Source: Theristus sp. LFF4_11 (Eukaryota; Nematoda; Chromadorea; Monhysterida; Xyalidae). Taken from it: a DNA stretch of 64,000 bases. The notes under the pieces are model-generated. The model saw only the letters and a program-made list of their open reading frames with translations. It was not told the origin of the DNA and made no database searches. Position numbers and translations under genes: made by a program. This document shows positions 21,776 to 33,900 of this stretch, piece after piece. Every line of letters begins with the position of its first letter. The first letter of the stretch is position 1. Where the stretch lies: assembly GCA_030248135.1 (NCBI GenBank), contig JASANC010003278.1, positions 116,567 to 180,566 of the forward strand. Reading direction: 5' to 3'.

Positions 21776-23159
21776 ACGTGGGACCCCCCCATGGGGGTGC
21801 ATTTTTTCAAAATTTTCTGTGGGGGGTCCACCCTTTCCCCACCCCCCATGATATTTTTTCGCTTAAATCTTGAAGGAAAACGCTAAATTTTGCTGCAAAT
21901 CTTTGAAATTACAATGAAGATGGTCAAGTTATCATATATTCAGCTTATATTATGGACGTTATAGACAAAAAATCATGATTTTCGAAAAAAAATTTTAGGG
22001 TGTGCAGAAAATTTGGGGGGGGGGTCTCCCGCCAGACAAAATTTCATGGGGGTGTGGGTAGGGTTAGGGGAAAAAAATCCGGATTTTTTTTAAATTAAAA
22101 AAAATTAAAAAAAAATTTTTTTTTACAAGTTAGGTTCGTTCGAAGCGTCTCGTCGAGCTGAGTTCATCTAGATTATTTTCAGAACGATCCGGAAAACTAT
22201 AAGAGTGAAAATCGTGTTTTATTGAAATTATGACCATTTCATAGAGGGAAAGTTGCATTTTCAACAGTAAAACAGGACAATTTTCGACGTGTACTTGAAT
22301 ATTGAACCGTTCTTAGTTGTTCCTCTTTAGAAAATTACCAAAATTTGACTGTGTTCAAAAATTCCTGTTTGCTGTAGCTAAGTCGGCAACCCCTGTCGAC
22401 CCGGTCGCCCCCCCCCCAAGACACTTACTTTCAGGTTCAACCAGCTATGCTATCTACCACATGGCGAGAGCCCACTCTTCAAATCATCGTATCGAAAACA
22501 CGTACCATGATTTCGCGATCACGTTGCGGACAACTGACAGATGCAAGTTTAACACGTTAGTTTAGCTCAGAACGCAAGTTTTAACATGTGGCCATGTTAT
22601 CGGGTATCTGAAAAACGGTCGTGTGATGTGGTATCAACCAACATCTCCGCTCCAATTAACAATATATCGCACAACTCCATTGTAGACCTATAACATACGC
22701 CAATCAACAAGATATCATGTTCATCTCATGGCCTACCGGCTGAAAAACATGTTCTAAGTTGCAAGAAACGATTTCTGAAACGATATTTCAATTCAGTTAA
22801 GTCATTTCAACGCTAAAAATTGACTCTAGAAGTCATCCAAATCGAAAAACATGGAGTACGTCGGTCAAAATGACCAAATAATGACATTTACCTAAGCACA
22901 CAAAGAAGTTGGGAAGAAAATTTGGTTTGAACTTTCAAAAAATTATGCCATAAATCGAATTTTCAGAGCAAAGTAGAAGAAAAATTTTTCAAATTTTTTT
23001 TAAGTTTGAAAAAAATCCAAATTTAAAAAAAAAACAAAAAAATATAAAAAAAATTTTTTCAAAGCCTCTAACCCTAGGTGTGGGGATTTGTATACATTCT
23101 TAAAAGTGATTTTTTTGATTTTTGACCTGAGGTTGCTTGTAATGAGTTGTTTTAGGTCC
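21776..23159. other. No gene recognised
   Basis: AT-rich with homopolymer A/T runs, and GGGGGG/CCCCCC tracts at 21780-21850, 22010-22070 and 22410. No frame with splice sites or family motifs was found. Confidence 0.45.
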
Positions 23160-24258
23160 CTAATCCTAAACCGTAATGCTTCTTTATTCAAAACGCACGC
23201 GCACGGGCATCGGCATCGCACATGCACTTTCCAATGAGCATGCAGCACACGCACTGCACCCATTTTTTTCACACCCTCCGTCCGCGTTCGATTAGTACAT
23301 GATCTAAACACTCAAAATAATCACGTAACAAACCAAGAAACTAGGACTGTGCAAGGAACTTGGACTGAGAAAATTGTTTTTGAATTTGAAAATTTTGAAA
23401 TCACAAAACATAGATAAAACGAAAACAACGAACCAGCAAACAGTCAAACTGAACTGCCTCACCACTCGATTTTCAAAAAAATGAATTGCGTTCTCGCTCG
23501 CGCAGTAATCGGTTGCACTTGCAGGAGAACACAAAGTTCAAAAAACTCAACCTTCGAAATCAGTGTCCGGCGCTTTTGTTTTGGTCATAGCTGCAGTTTT
23601 CGCTTGTCTTTTTCATAAAATTTCAAAACTGATCAATCAACCTAATTTAATCAACAACGAAATACTATCTTCTGTTGGGTCAGCTCGGCAGTATCACTGA
23701 CATATATTAGAATTCTTTATTCAACGCACAAGAGATGAAACCAATAATCAATAATCAAAACAAACCGCATTCAATAATCAGTTTAACTATAAAACCAAAC
23801 GATACTCGAGAATCTGAATCATTTTGTTTGAGAGCAGAATCGCAAAAAAAATTGAGCCGCAAATTTTTTTCAAAGCAGAAACACAAAATTTTTAAACTCT
23901 GATAAATTGAAAGACAAAAAATCTTTAAAATGTCACACTGGCAGTGAAACTGTGTTATTGTTAAACAAATAAACTGGCTCAATGAGAAAAAACTCAACAC
24001 AAAACCGCCCGATCACAAGAATGAAAAAACGTACGGACCAGTGAAGCGAACGGAAGGAAATGAAAATAAAGACATAAAATCGGTTTCTAGGGTTGAAGTT
24101 TTTGCTGGTTTAGAAGTTTATTTTTCTTTGTGTCTGACATGAGTGTGTCGAATAAAACAACAACAACGGCGTGCAAAAAATGCCGAGAAGACAAAGCAAG
24201 TCAATCGAACGCGTTGCAAATAAATCGACGTCAACGAACACTAATTTAGGCGATGTTT

Positions 24259-24606
24259 TTAAGCAGGGCTAACTCCGAAAAGCGTGCAGCAGAACGCCGT
24301 CGAGTTGGACGCCGACGTGTTTTCTCTGTCATCAAGTGCCAATAACTTCGGCGGAGCTCGAGCTCGATCTCCCAAACGCAGTCTGGTTCGGTACTCCTTA
24401 ACAATATGGTCTCGTTCAAAATTCATCCCTGCGCGCTGATTCATGATTTTCGACTTATCAGTCGCGGTTTTGCTGCGTCGCCAATTTTCCACGGTCGTCT
24501 CGGTCATTTCTGAAAAATTCTTCATTCAGCTTAACAGACCAACGAAGTATGGAACGAAAACACATAAAAAACTTCACTATCCGTCGTCAGCATTTCCAGT
24601 GCTCAT
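24259..24606 (-). CDS. Candidate small two-exon gene in the duplication
   Basis: Exon 1 (24606-24578) would start MSTGNADDG and end at a GTGAAG donor; exon 2 begins after TTTTTCAG at 24509. The junction creates a stop at once in this copy (TA plus A), although an internal ATG (24507) opens an 82-codon frame, MTETTVENW..., to 24259. The related copy (about 27560 to 27370) starts MAAANADG and reads through the same junction for a short distance. The last 20 or so codons here (24259-24320) lie in a SINE fragment that matches 40690-40760 inversely. This could be a degenerate or very young gene, or a chance frame. No family recognised. Confidence 0.3.
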
Positions 24607-24780
24607 GAAGTGGAATGACTTGTGTCTGCGTCGGGACTGCCAGACGACATCATGATGATGACACTGGACTGGACCGATGGATCGTCTGCATCTGCGGCGA
24701 ACTGCAAGTTTTCCAAATCCGATACGTGAGACGTGACGACGTCGGCATCAGTGGTCAGTTTTATAAAAAAGAAGAGTGTC

Positions 24781-25001
24781 TGAAAAGTGAGGAGTTTTAT
24801 TCCAGGGTGTTGCAAAAATCAGACCATGAGACAATTTCTGGAAAAACTGAGGAGGTGAAGCGGCAGTGTAAAGTCAGTGTAAAGACAGCAATCCAACATG
24901 AATCTTTGGTCAAGAAAGAACTTCTGGTGCAAGTGCAATCATTCATTTGGGCTTTGGTCAAACTTTTGAAACACCCTGGAGTGAAACTCCTCACTTTTTT
25001 G
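24781..25001. mobile_element. 220-bp hairpin element
   Basis: GAAAAGTGAGGAGTTTTATT...CCAGGGTGTTGCAAA on the left is inverted on the right (...TTTGAAACACCCTGGAGTGA...CTCCTCACTTTTTT). Arms of about 45 bp; the loop carries no coding sequence. Confidence 0.65.
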
Positions 25002-25685
25002 AACATCACTCACATTTACTGACCACAGAAAAGATCAGACAGGGACCAGATAGAATTTAATCAGAAAAAGACATCACTCAATGTAATTACTTGAATACCG
25101 TAATTACTTTTTTTCCAAAGAACGAACGTCATCAATGAATTTTGTTTGATTGTGTCGACTCAATTTTAAGCAGTCCAGTTTAGTTAATTTTTGTTTTGAA
25201 ATCGATCAAAATAAAAATAAAAAACTTTTTGTCTTCATTTTCATCTTCTTGTCTCTCTTTATCTCTCTCTGAACCTACCCTTCCATACTATTCCCCGTCA
25301 CAATCGTCTTCGTCATTCATTCTCAATCCAGTTTCTCCGTTTCTCCATCCATTTCCAGCGAAGTGAAGAGATCGCGCGAAGCGACATTTGTTTTGTTCAA
25401 TTTTGTGTCTGTTCTTTTGACAAAATCTGTTTAGATCTTTCAACTAAAATGTTTGTGGACAATTGCAAATCAAGCAAATTGCAAAGCCTCTTTTAAAACG
25501 TTTTTTAAAGCGCATTTTATTTCACGCTTTTTAAATAAGGCAAACCATCCTAAACCTAATCCTAATCCTAAGCCAAGCCTTTTTGATAAGGTGAAAATGA
25601 TCAATTTAGTTTTTGCATTTTTTTCTTTCCTGTGTTATGGAGGAGGAGCACCGGAACTGCAGATGCAGCTGTTTTAATAATGATG

Positions 25686-25830
25686 CATTACGGGGTGTGG
25701 GGGCGGGGGGTCAGGGTGTCGGCAAATTTTCGAGGGGGGGGGTCCGATGGGGGGTGCCATAGTTGTTCTAGGGGGGGGGGGGCGGGGGCAGTAGCGAAAG
25801 TGCGGGGTGGGGGGGGGGTCCATCAATTTG
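25686..25830. repeat. G-tract repeat (potential G-quadruplex)
   Basis: Many runs of 5-12 G separated by words such as GTCAGGGTGTCGGCAAATTTT and GCAGTAGCGAAAGTG. The phrase GGCAGTAGCGAAAG recurs at 26303, and GCACTTTCGCTACTGG inversely at 30698, so this is a dispersed family. Confidence 0.6.
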
Positions 25831-26349
25831 TGTTTTGTCGTTTTTCACACTTTTATTTCGCGCCAACCGATGTTAAATGGAACAAAAACCATCGATAAAC
25901 GACGCGTCATCATGTTCCGGGTGCTCTGCTAATTTGATTGAGCCATGGATTGCCAAAATCGGCCAAGGAAATCATGATCTGGATGACGTTATGTGTTCGT
26001 TGTTTGTGTTTCAGGACATGTGTCTTGTGCGCCGATCTGTCACGCGACTCTGCCGGCGATGTGCTCGGCCGATTTCAAGGATCGACGGTTCAATCAATGA
26101 TTTTTGCAGAATAAAAAAGAATAGGAAGACAAAATAAACATAAAATAACATATCATAATCATAATCATAACGTACGCAGTGAATGATTTTGGTGCGGTCT
26201 TTTGGCACGTGCGGTATTTTGGTCACAAAAAAATCTCAAATCTGCGGTCTTTTGGTACGTGCGGTCTTTTGTCCGCAAGCCAGGGGAGGTGAGACCGTGA
26301 GGGGCAGTAGCGAAAGCGGGACCTCGGGTGAGGGGGGGGTGTTTGCCTA

Positions 26350-27962
26350 ATTTCAGAGCGTAATGCTTCTTTATTCAAAACGCACGCGCACGTGTGGAGG
26401 TGCTGCACCTGCACTTTCCAATGAGCATGCAACACACGCACAGCACCCAATAGTTTGCACATGCTTCGCCCTTCTGCGTTTATTACATGCACCGAACAGT
26501 GCAAACAATCACCGGGACAAAACAAGGAGCTTCAAAAGTGAAACTTTACTAAAACAATGTTGACACAATTTTTTTTTCTGTTGAAAATCAAAAGTGAAGA
26601 CAAAGAAAATCACGGCACGTCGGGAGAGCAAGAAAGGAAACCAATAACTGAGGAAAATTTTTGCTGAGTAGCAAAATAAACCAAACCTTCGTTACATTTT
26701 CGCTGAGGTTTGACAGAAACGCTGAAACACGGCGGCACACTGCAGCGACGGTCTTCCATGAGCTTGAAATCGTGGACATAATGAAACGACCAGTTAACTT
26801 TTAAGAATAAAAACTTCAGTCAAGCCAAATTGGTTAGATTTTAACGGTGTCCCTCTGCTTGGAAGCAGTACAAAATTTGCCAGACTGAGTAAAACAAAGT
26901 GCATTCGATTCAACAAACGAGTAAAACAAATCACTTTGCCCAACTGACCTCGTGTGATTTGTGTAAGCTGGATGTTTCCAATTCCTTGTCAGTGCCACCC
27001 ACCCACCAATATTGTAGTGTCCCACTGATTCTTTTGATCTGAAGGTTTGGAATTTGAACGATGACGAAACGACAAAAACTTCAATAATGCCCAGCCAAAC
27101 CGGTTACACAGAACGATCACAGATTTTGTTTTGTGATGATTTGCAAAAACATGAACAGAACACAACATTTTCGGAAGAGAAGCTAAAAAAATTCATCAGT
27201 CATGAGTATGACCATGACGTCGTCGTTTGAATAGAGTAACCAATAGTGCTTCATCGCGCGACAACGACTTGAAAGTAGGAACTACACAAAAAGAACACAG
27301 TGAGTTCTCTGATTCGTTTTAAGAAGAAACAATCAACGTTAATAACAATCAACCAACAGAGCAGCAGTGCTCTTAATTTCAAATAGATCCACATCATCGT
27401 CAAAAGCAACGACTTCAACATGTTCGTCGCGCTGGCCCAGCCTTTTTCCCGTTGTCATGTCGTTTAGTTTCTGAAAAAAAATCAGCGATTCAGCTTAACA
27501 AAACAAAATAAACATGGAACGAAACACATAAAAACTTCACTCTCCGTCGGCATTTGCAGCAGCCATGAGGTGGAACCACAATCAATCAATCAATATCGAA
27601 TTCGATCCCCACGGTCGCCGTCATCAGTCAGTGTCCCCTGTGGCCCTGCCCCTCCCGACCCGGTTCACCGCCCCGCCGGCGCCCGCCGGCCGCCGCCAGT
27701 CCGTTCCGTTCTCCAAATTCCAGTCCAGTGCCAGTCAAGCAAAGTCGATTGACGCTTGTTTTGTCCAGTTTCTGTTTGCTTTTTTTGTTTCTACTTTAGC
27801 TTGTTGTTGCCTTGTTTTGTTCTTCCTCTTCTTTCGAAAATAATCTGTTCTCGTTCGCAAGTTCTCATTTGCCGACAATTGCACATCGAGCAAATCAAAA
27901 TTTTTTTTTTATAGAGCGTGATTTATTTTACGCTTTTTGAATAAAGTAGGCAAACCATTTCA
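26350..27962. repeat. Segmental duplication, copy 2
   Basis: Partner of 23160-25680. A very GC-rich insert at 27600-27740 is absent from the other copy and has an open frame on the plus strand, but no splice or family evidence. Confidence 0.55.
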
Positions 27963-27979
27963 GAGGGGGGGGTCAGGTG

Positions 27980-28717
27980 TAGGGTTGTTAAAAAAAACAA
28001 AAATCGTCATTTTTGTTTTTTTTTTAAAAAAAAAATTTTTTTTTTTAAAAAAAAAATTTCAAAAATCAAAGTTGTGCTAAATCAATCAGGGAGTCTGAAG
28101 AACCACATATGATATGCAAGCGCCTCCCGAATGACTCCCGTATGGCGGAACTTTGCAGATTTTGTTTTGGTGACCTCAATTACCCCTTTTCCAAACCGTC
28201 ACCATGCCTCTTCTTGTGTTTTGACCTCCAAAACGTCACTAATTGTCCCCAGCTAAGCTAATGCTAAAGTGAAGACAAACATACCGCCTTGAAATTCGAT
28301 CAATTCTTCTGATGGTGTCGCGACGACACGACACGAAGCAGCAACCAGACAACGTAGCGCTTGCAAACGGAGCAGCGAGCACAATCGGACGCTCTGCGAG
28401 GCGAATCGTCACCTTATCTGCATCGGAAATGGTAGGCTAAGCTTTGGGACGCTCAAAAACTTCATCGCAGATGTTGTCGAAGCCTAAAATCAGTCGGTAA
28501 AACGGCCCAAAATCGACTGCTAAAGGTTTTACGAGGTATAATCAAAGAAAATTTTTGTTGAACTTTCGAAAAATTGTGCCAAAATTGAGGTTTTCAGAGC
28601 ATATTAGAGGAAAATTTTTCGAATTTTTTTTTAAAAAAAAAAATCGGCATTTTTGTTTTTTTTTTAATCACTTTTTTTTTTAAAAAAAAAAATTTTCATT
28701 TTTGTTTAACAACCCTA
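27980..28717. mobile_element. hAT-type MITE, copy 1 (738 bp)
   Basis: Ends TAGGGTTGTTAAAAAAAAC / GTTTAACAACCCTA and an exact 8-bp duplication GTCAGGTG (27972-27979, 28718-28725). Almost identical to 29026-29764. Inside are long A and T runs around a unique 430-bp core with no transposase. Confidence 0.92.
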
Positions 28718-28725
28718 GTCAGGTG

Positions 28726-29017
28726 CCTTCTCGGTGAGGGGGGGGGTGCACGGGCAGCAAATTTTCCTGAGGGGGGGGGTGCACTGGCAGAAAAATTTCG
28801 TGAGGGGGGGTGCACGGGATCGCACGGGTAATACCAAATTTTTGCCTTAGAAAAAACAGAAATTCTTGTAAAATACAGAATATTTTGTGCAAACAAGCTG
28901 CTTGTTTGGTCAGAAACAACAAAATATATGCAGGGACAGACACAAACGTCAAGAAAAATGCAAAAATTACGGTATTTTTGAAAAAAATTGAGAAGAGATT
29001 GACCACCGTTAGGGGGG
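28726..29017. repeat. G-tract repeat between two hAT elements
   Basis: Runs of G with GTGCACGGGCAGCAAATTTT-like units repeated (28745, 28780, 28810), then AT-rich sequence. It continues after the second element at 29773-29886, so the hAT elements were inserted into one pre-existing G-rich repeat. Confidence 0.6.
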
Positions 29018-29025
29018 GGTGCGAT

Positions 29026-29764
29026 TAGGGTTGTTAAAAAAAACAAAAATCGTCATTTTTGTTTTTTTTTTTAAAAAAAAATTTTTTTTTTAAAAAAAAA
29101 AATTTCAAAAATCAAAGTTGTGCTAAATCAATCAGGGAGTCCGAAGAACCACATATGATATGCATGCGCCTCCCGAATGACTCCCGTATGGCGGAACTTT
29201 GCAGATTTTGTTTTGGTGACCTCAATTACCCCTTTTCCAAACCGTCACCATGCCTCTTCTTGTGTTTTGACCTCCAAAACGTCACTAATTGTCCCCAGCT
29301 AAGCTAATGCTAAAGTGAAGACAAACATACCGCCTTGAAATTCGATCAATTCTTCTGATGGTGTCGCGACGACACGACACGAAGCAGCAACCAGACAACG
29401 TAGCGCTTGCAAACGGAGCAGCGAGCACAATCGGACGCTCTGCGAGGCGAATCGTCACCTTATCTGCATCGGAAATGGTAGGCTAAGCTTTGGGACGCTC
29501 AAAAACTTCATCGCAGATGTTGTCGAAGCCTAAAAGCAGTCGGTAAAACGGCCCAAAATCGACTGCTAAAGGTTTTACGAGGTATAATCAAAGAAAATTT
29601 TTGTTGAACTTTCGAAAAATTGTGCCAAAATTGAGGTTTTCAGAGCATATTAGAGGAAAATTTTTCGAATTTTTTTTTTTAAAAAAAAAATCGGCATTTT
29701 TGTTTTTTTTTTAATCACTTTTTTTTTTAAAAAAAAAAATTTTCATTTTTGTTTAACAACCCTA
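29026..29764. mobile_element. hAT-type MITE, copy 2 (739 bp)
   Basis: Same orientation and near-identical sequence to 27980-28717, with its own exact 8-bp duplication GGTGCGAT (29018-29025, 29765-29772). Separate duplications show two independent insertions rather than a tandem duplication. Confidence 0.92.
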
Positions 29765-29894
29765 GGTGCGATCCCGTGTTTTCTCGCGGAGGGGGGTGGT
29801 CTAGTACCCGTGTCGAGGTAAAGGGGGGGAGGGGGGGTACACGGGTATCTGCCCGTGCACGGGCAGGATTTTCGGCTGAGGGGGGGGGTGGACC

Positions 29895-30666
29895 TAGAGA
29901 TGTAAGGGTCAAAAAAAAAATTTTTTTTTTTAATTTTTTTTTTTAAAAAAAAAGTAAAAAAAAATGAGCATTTTTTTTTTTATTTTTTTTATTAAAAATT
30001 TTTGAAATTTTTTCTTTAATGTGCCCTGAAAATGCCGTTTTTGGCATAATTTTTCGAAAGTTCAACAAAAATTTTCTTTGACTTTACCTTGTCACTTAGT
30101 CTTCAACGCTGCAGGTGGTATTCTGGATTGATTTATCGACTGTTTTCAGCCTTGGTGAGTGATGATCGACTCGCGCATTGAAGTACTTGAGCGTCGCAAA
30201 GGCTAGTTCAACAAATTCCGATGTCGCTAAGGTGAGATAGAAGCAGAGAACTCACATTTACGCATCGTTTTTCAGGATCTCGAAAGGTCGAAATTGCACT
30301 GTCTGCCACTGCAAGCGTAACTTCGTTGGTTGCTCGTTGCTGTTTCGCCTCGTGTCGTCAGCGTGATCACACCGGTTTGTTGTGGAACTTGTTTCCATGT
30401 TATTTGAGGTGAATTGAGAGGCAAAACACGAGACGTGATGTCGTCGGTGGGAAAATGGGGTCGCCGAAACCAAGTCTGAAATTTTCACCCTCCTCCCATA
30501 TGAGTGGGGGTCATATGGTAAGTCGGTGGCTCCTCAGATGGTGATATTCGGACTCCCTGAAAAATTCTGAACAACTTTCATTTTTAAAAAAAAAATTTTA
30601 AAAAAAAAATTTTTTTTTTTAAAAAAAGAAAAAAAATAGAAATTTTTTTTTTTCTTGACATCTCTA
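29895..30666. mobile_element. Second hAT-type family member (772 bp)
   Basis: Ends TAGAGATGTAAGGGTC / TTGACATCTCTA and an exact 8-bp duplication GGTGGACC (29887-29894, 30667-30674). The termini and core differ from the TAGGGTTG elements but share the A/T-run architecture. Reading frames inside are short; no transposase. Confidence 0.88.
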
Positions 30667-30900
30667 GGTGGACCCCCCCCCCCACCCCCCCCCCCCGCAC
30701 TTTCGCTACTGGTGAGGGGTTTTGTCCTGACCCCCGTGACTTATGAAGCTTCACGGTTTTTTTTTAAATTTCGATTTTGCTGCAGCGATGTTGTGACTGT
30801 TTAAGCTGAAAATGAGAAACTCACAGCTGCCAGCTGCAGCAAAAAAATATATCGACCGACTGACGAAAAATTCCACTGAAAAGGCCCACTGAAAACAATT

Positions 30901-33900
30901 ATGCCGCCATCATCAGTTGTGTCAGCGTCGTCGTCGTGTTTTCTCCGCCGCTCTGTTCTTCTCATTGTTGCCAGTTTGTTCACGTTGTCGCGGTCGACAG
31001 ACCCAAACGACAACGAAAACTCACCGACTAAACTGTGCGAGTTGGCCGAAAGCAACAACAGCGATCTGTTGTCGTCGTCGTCGCTCCGTGGTGGTGCTGA
31101 TCATGATGGCGACGTCGAAAACGGCACATTCCATTTGTCGCGGCATCTTTTCGTCGGGCACGTTCCGCGCGGCGGCAAGGCAGCCGCCGTCTACAGTCGA
31201 CTCGCGGCAGCCGACGGCGATTTGAGCGCGTGCGTGCGCGCCTGCTGTCGTCGTCGTCGCAGCAGCCAATCAGCGTCGTGCGACGCCGTCTTCATGCACC
31301 AATCAGTGCACTGCGCGCTGTTGTCGTGTCACACGCCGGAACTCTGTCGGCCGGTATTGGCCGGTGACGAGACAAACAACTCGTCCGTGTACGTTCTGCT
31401 CAGGTGGGGATGGGGAGATGATGGCGATGATGAACGAACGAATCGGATTGATGACAAGTCGAATGCGAGTGGACAGTTGCAACACGGCGATGAGTGTGAT
31501 GAGCGGACGGCGGCACTGTGTGCGCCCGAGTTGGTGTGCAGAGCGGATCGTGATGGCGACAGGAGGTTTGTTGTTGTTTTTTGCAATGATACTCTCGGTT
31601 TTTTTCAAGTTTTTTTACTGTGATCCGTGAGACTGTGACCGTGTATGTGCGGCTCCCGGCATGGCTAAAGCATTGCCTTTTTTTTGTTTCCAGGTGCCTC
31701 TGTGCCAGTGGAACGTTGTGGGACACACAGCTGAAAGAGTGCACTCGATTGGCGGATGATAAAACGGCTGGTGAGGTTGGGTGTGTGCCGTGTGTGTGGT
31801 GTCGAGGGCTGACCATTCATTTTTGTCGACAGCTGGTGTTGGTTTTGCTGTCAAATTGGTCCAAATTGCATCTCATCATTGACCATCTTTATGAATCAAA
31901 AAAAACCTGCAACACACCCCCTGCACAGAGCACCGCCCGCGGCGTCGTTCGTGCGAGTTCGGCATGTCGGAGTGCGGCGAGAACGAGCACTGCGTGATGG
32001 AGACGACGGAGCGGCCAAGCGTGAAAGTGCATTCGAAACGGGGCTGGTGTCATTGTGACAATGGATTCGCTAGAGCTAATAGTAAGTAATTTATTGGTGA
32101 TTACTAGCAAATTGACCCGTGCCTACGGCACGGTTAGCTGATAACTACAATTATTATTTTTGAGTGGATTTTCGCTTTTTGACCTTTGCATTTTGCATTG
32201 CATTTTGATTTTGAGCTGCTTCAACCGACTGTTGTTGATTTACCGTAGAAATGAACGTTCATTTTTAAAGAACTCGTATCCGTCGATGCTTCTACTTTTT
32301 GAAAATCATAGCATTTCAGTTTTTTGAAAACAGTGTTTTTTGTCAAGTATGTGATTTTGCTGATTTTATTGCTGTCGATTCAATCGTAACCTGATTTAGT
32401 CACCGTATCACTTATTACTATGTGGTTTGGTTAATGCTGTTTCAGCATCATTCAGAGCCACAGATACTATTTTTCAACTTGCCAATCATTTTGATGAGAA
32501 CCGCTGTTTTTTTTTTAATTCAGCGTAAATATTCTTTGATCTGCAAGCAACAGTAGCAACACAATCATAACTGCATTGCCATTCAAAATATGAAAAACAA
32601 TCTTTTTTAATCAGCAACAAACAACTGCCATTTAAAGTATCAAGATAAACTCTGATTTGTTACCTTCTTCAATATCGCTTAATTGTAGTTTCATTCTTTT
32701 TTGTATTCCACTGTCATTCCCGTTTAAAGTATCAAAAATGTTCTTTGATCAGCGACAATTAACAGCCATTCCCTCAAAATATCAAAAATCAATCTTGTTT
32801 TGTCAGCTTTTCCATGTCGTCAAATGTCGTTCAACTACCATTCCTGATCAAAAAAAATTAAAAAAAACGTCGTTTGATCTGGAACAATCAACCGATACCG
32901 GTTTAAAATATTAAAAAAACTAAAAGCAATCTGTTTTAGTCAGCTGCATTTCGCTTTCTTTTCTTTTCAGTATAACAAAAACAATCTTGTATTATGATCA
33001 GCAACAACTATCATGTTCAAAATCTTTTTGAAATCCCGTTCAAAATCAAAATCAAAATCTGTCAATCTTTTTAGTCAGTTTCATTTCACTGTCATGACCG
33101 TTAAAAGTATAATAAAATAATCTTTGATCAGCAACACTCAAATGCTATTCCCGTTCAAAATATTAAAAAAATCATTCCCGTTTAAGGTATCAGAAAACAA
33201 TCTTTTGATGATGAGCGACAATTAACAGTCATTCCCGCTCAAAGCATCAAAAATCAATCTTTGCTATTCCTGTTCAAAAAAAATTAAAAAAACATGTCGT
33301 TTGATCAGCAACAATCAGCTGATACCGGTTTAAAATATTTAAAAAAATTGAATGCCATCTGATTCAGTCAGCAGCATTTCGCTGTCATTTTTGTTCGGTA
33401 TAACAAAAACAATCTTGTATGATCAGCAACAATTATCCCGTTCAAAAAGCAATCTTTTAAGCTTCTTAGTGAGTTACATTTTACTGTCATGACCGTTAAA
33501 AGTATGATAAACAATTTTTGATCAGCAACACCCAACTGCTTCGCTTAAAATTCCCGTTCAAATTATTTTAAAAAACCTCTTCTGATCAGAATCATTCAAC
33601 TTTTACCCTCGTTAAAAAATTGATCGATTGTATGTGGACCGCTCCACTGCTTCGCCGTCGATCATGGCACATCTTTGTCGATGCTGCAATCTATATCTTC
33701 TGGAACTACAGTCTATTTTTTTGCTCAGAAACAATCAATTACTTCTTGTTAGCTATTGTAATTCGATTTAAGTTCTATCTTTTCGTGTAACGGAGGCGGA
33801 GTAATGTTGAATGATGTGTGGAAAAGCCGCACAGCTGAAAAGATGTGTCGCGCGCAAACGTAGTTCGAATACGATATAAAATAATTTAGTGAGGAAAGAT

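Larger units (their letters stand above)
23160..25680. repeat. Segmental duplication, copy 1
   Basis: Blocks match 26350-27962 in the same order. 23170-23345 (GTAATGCTTCTTTATTCAAA...) matches 26360-26525, 24510-24640 (GGAACGAAAACACATAAAAA...) matches 27490-27570, and 25440-25545 (GACAATTGCAAATCAAGCAA..., CGCTTTTTAAATAAGGCAAACC) matches 27865-27960. The blocks between have diverged or been replaced. An AATAAA on the minus strand inside the first block suggests a duplicated minus-strand gene. Confidence 0.6.

Noticed and set aside
24615..25022. A 135-codon plus-strand gene
   Set aside because: Its second half is the 220-bp hairpin element at 24781-25001.
27565..27843. A proline-rich protein on the plus strand
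   Set aside because: A short GC-rich patch open on more than one frame, with no splice sites, homologue or start context.
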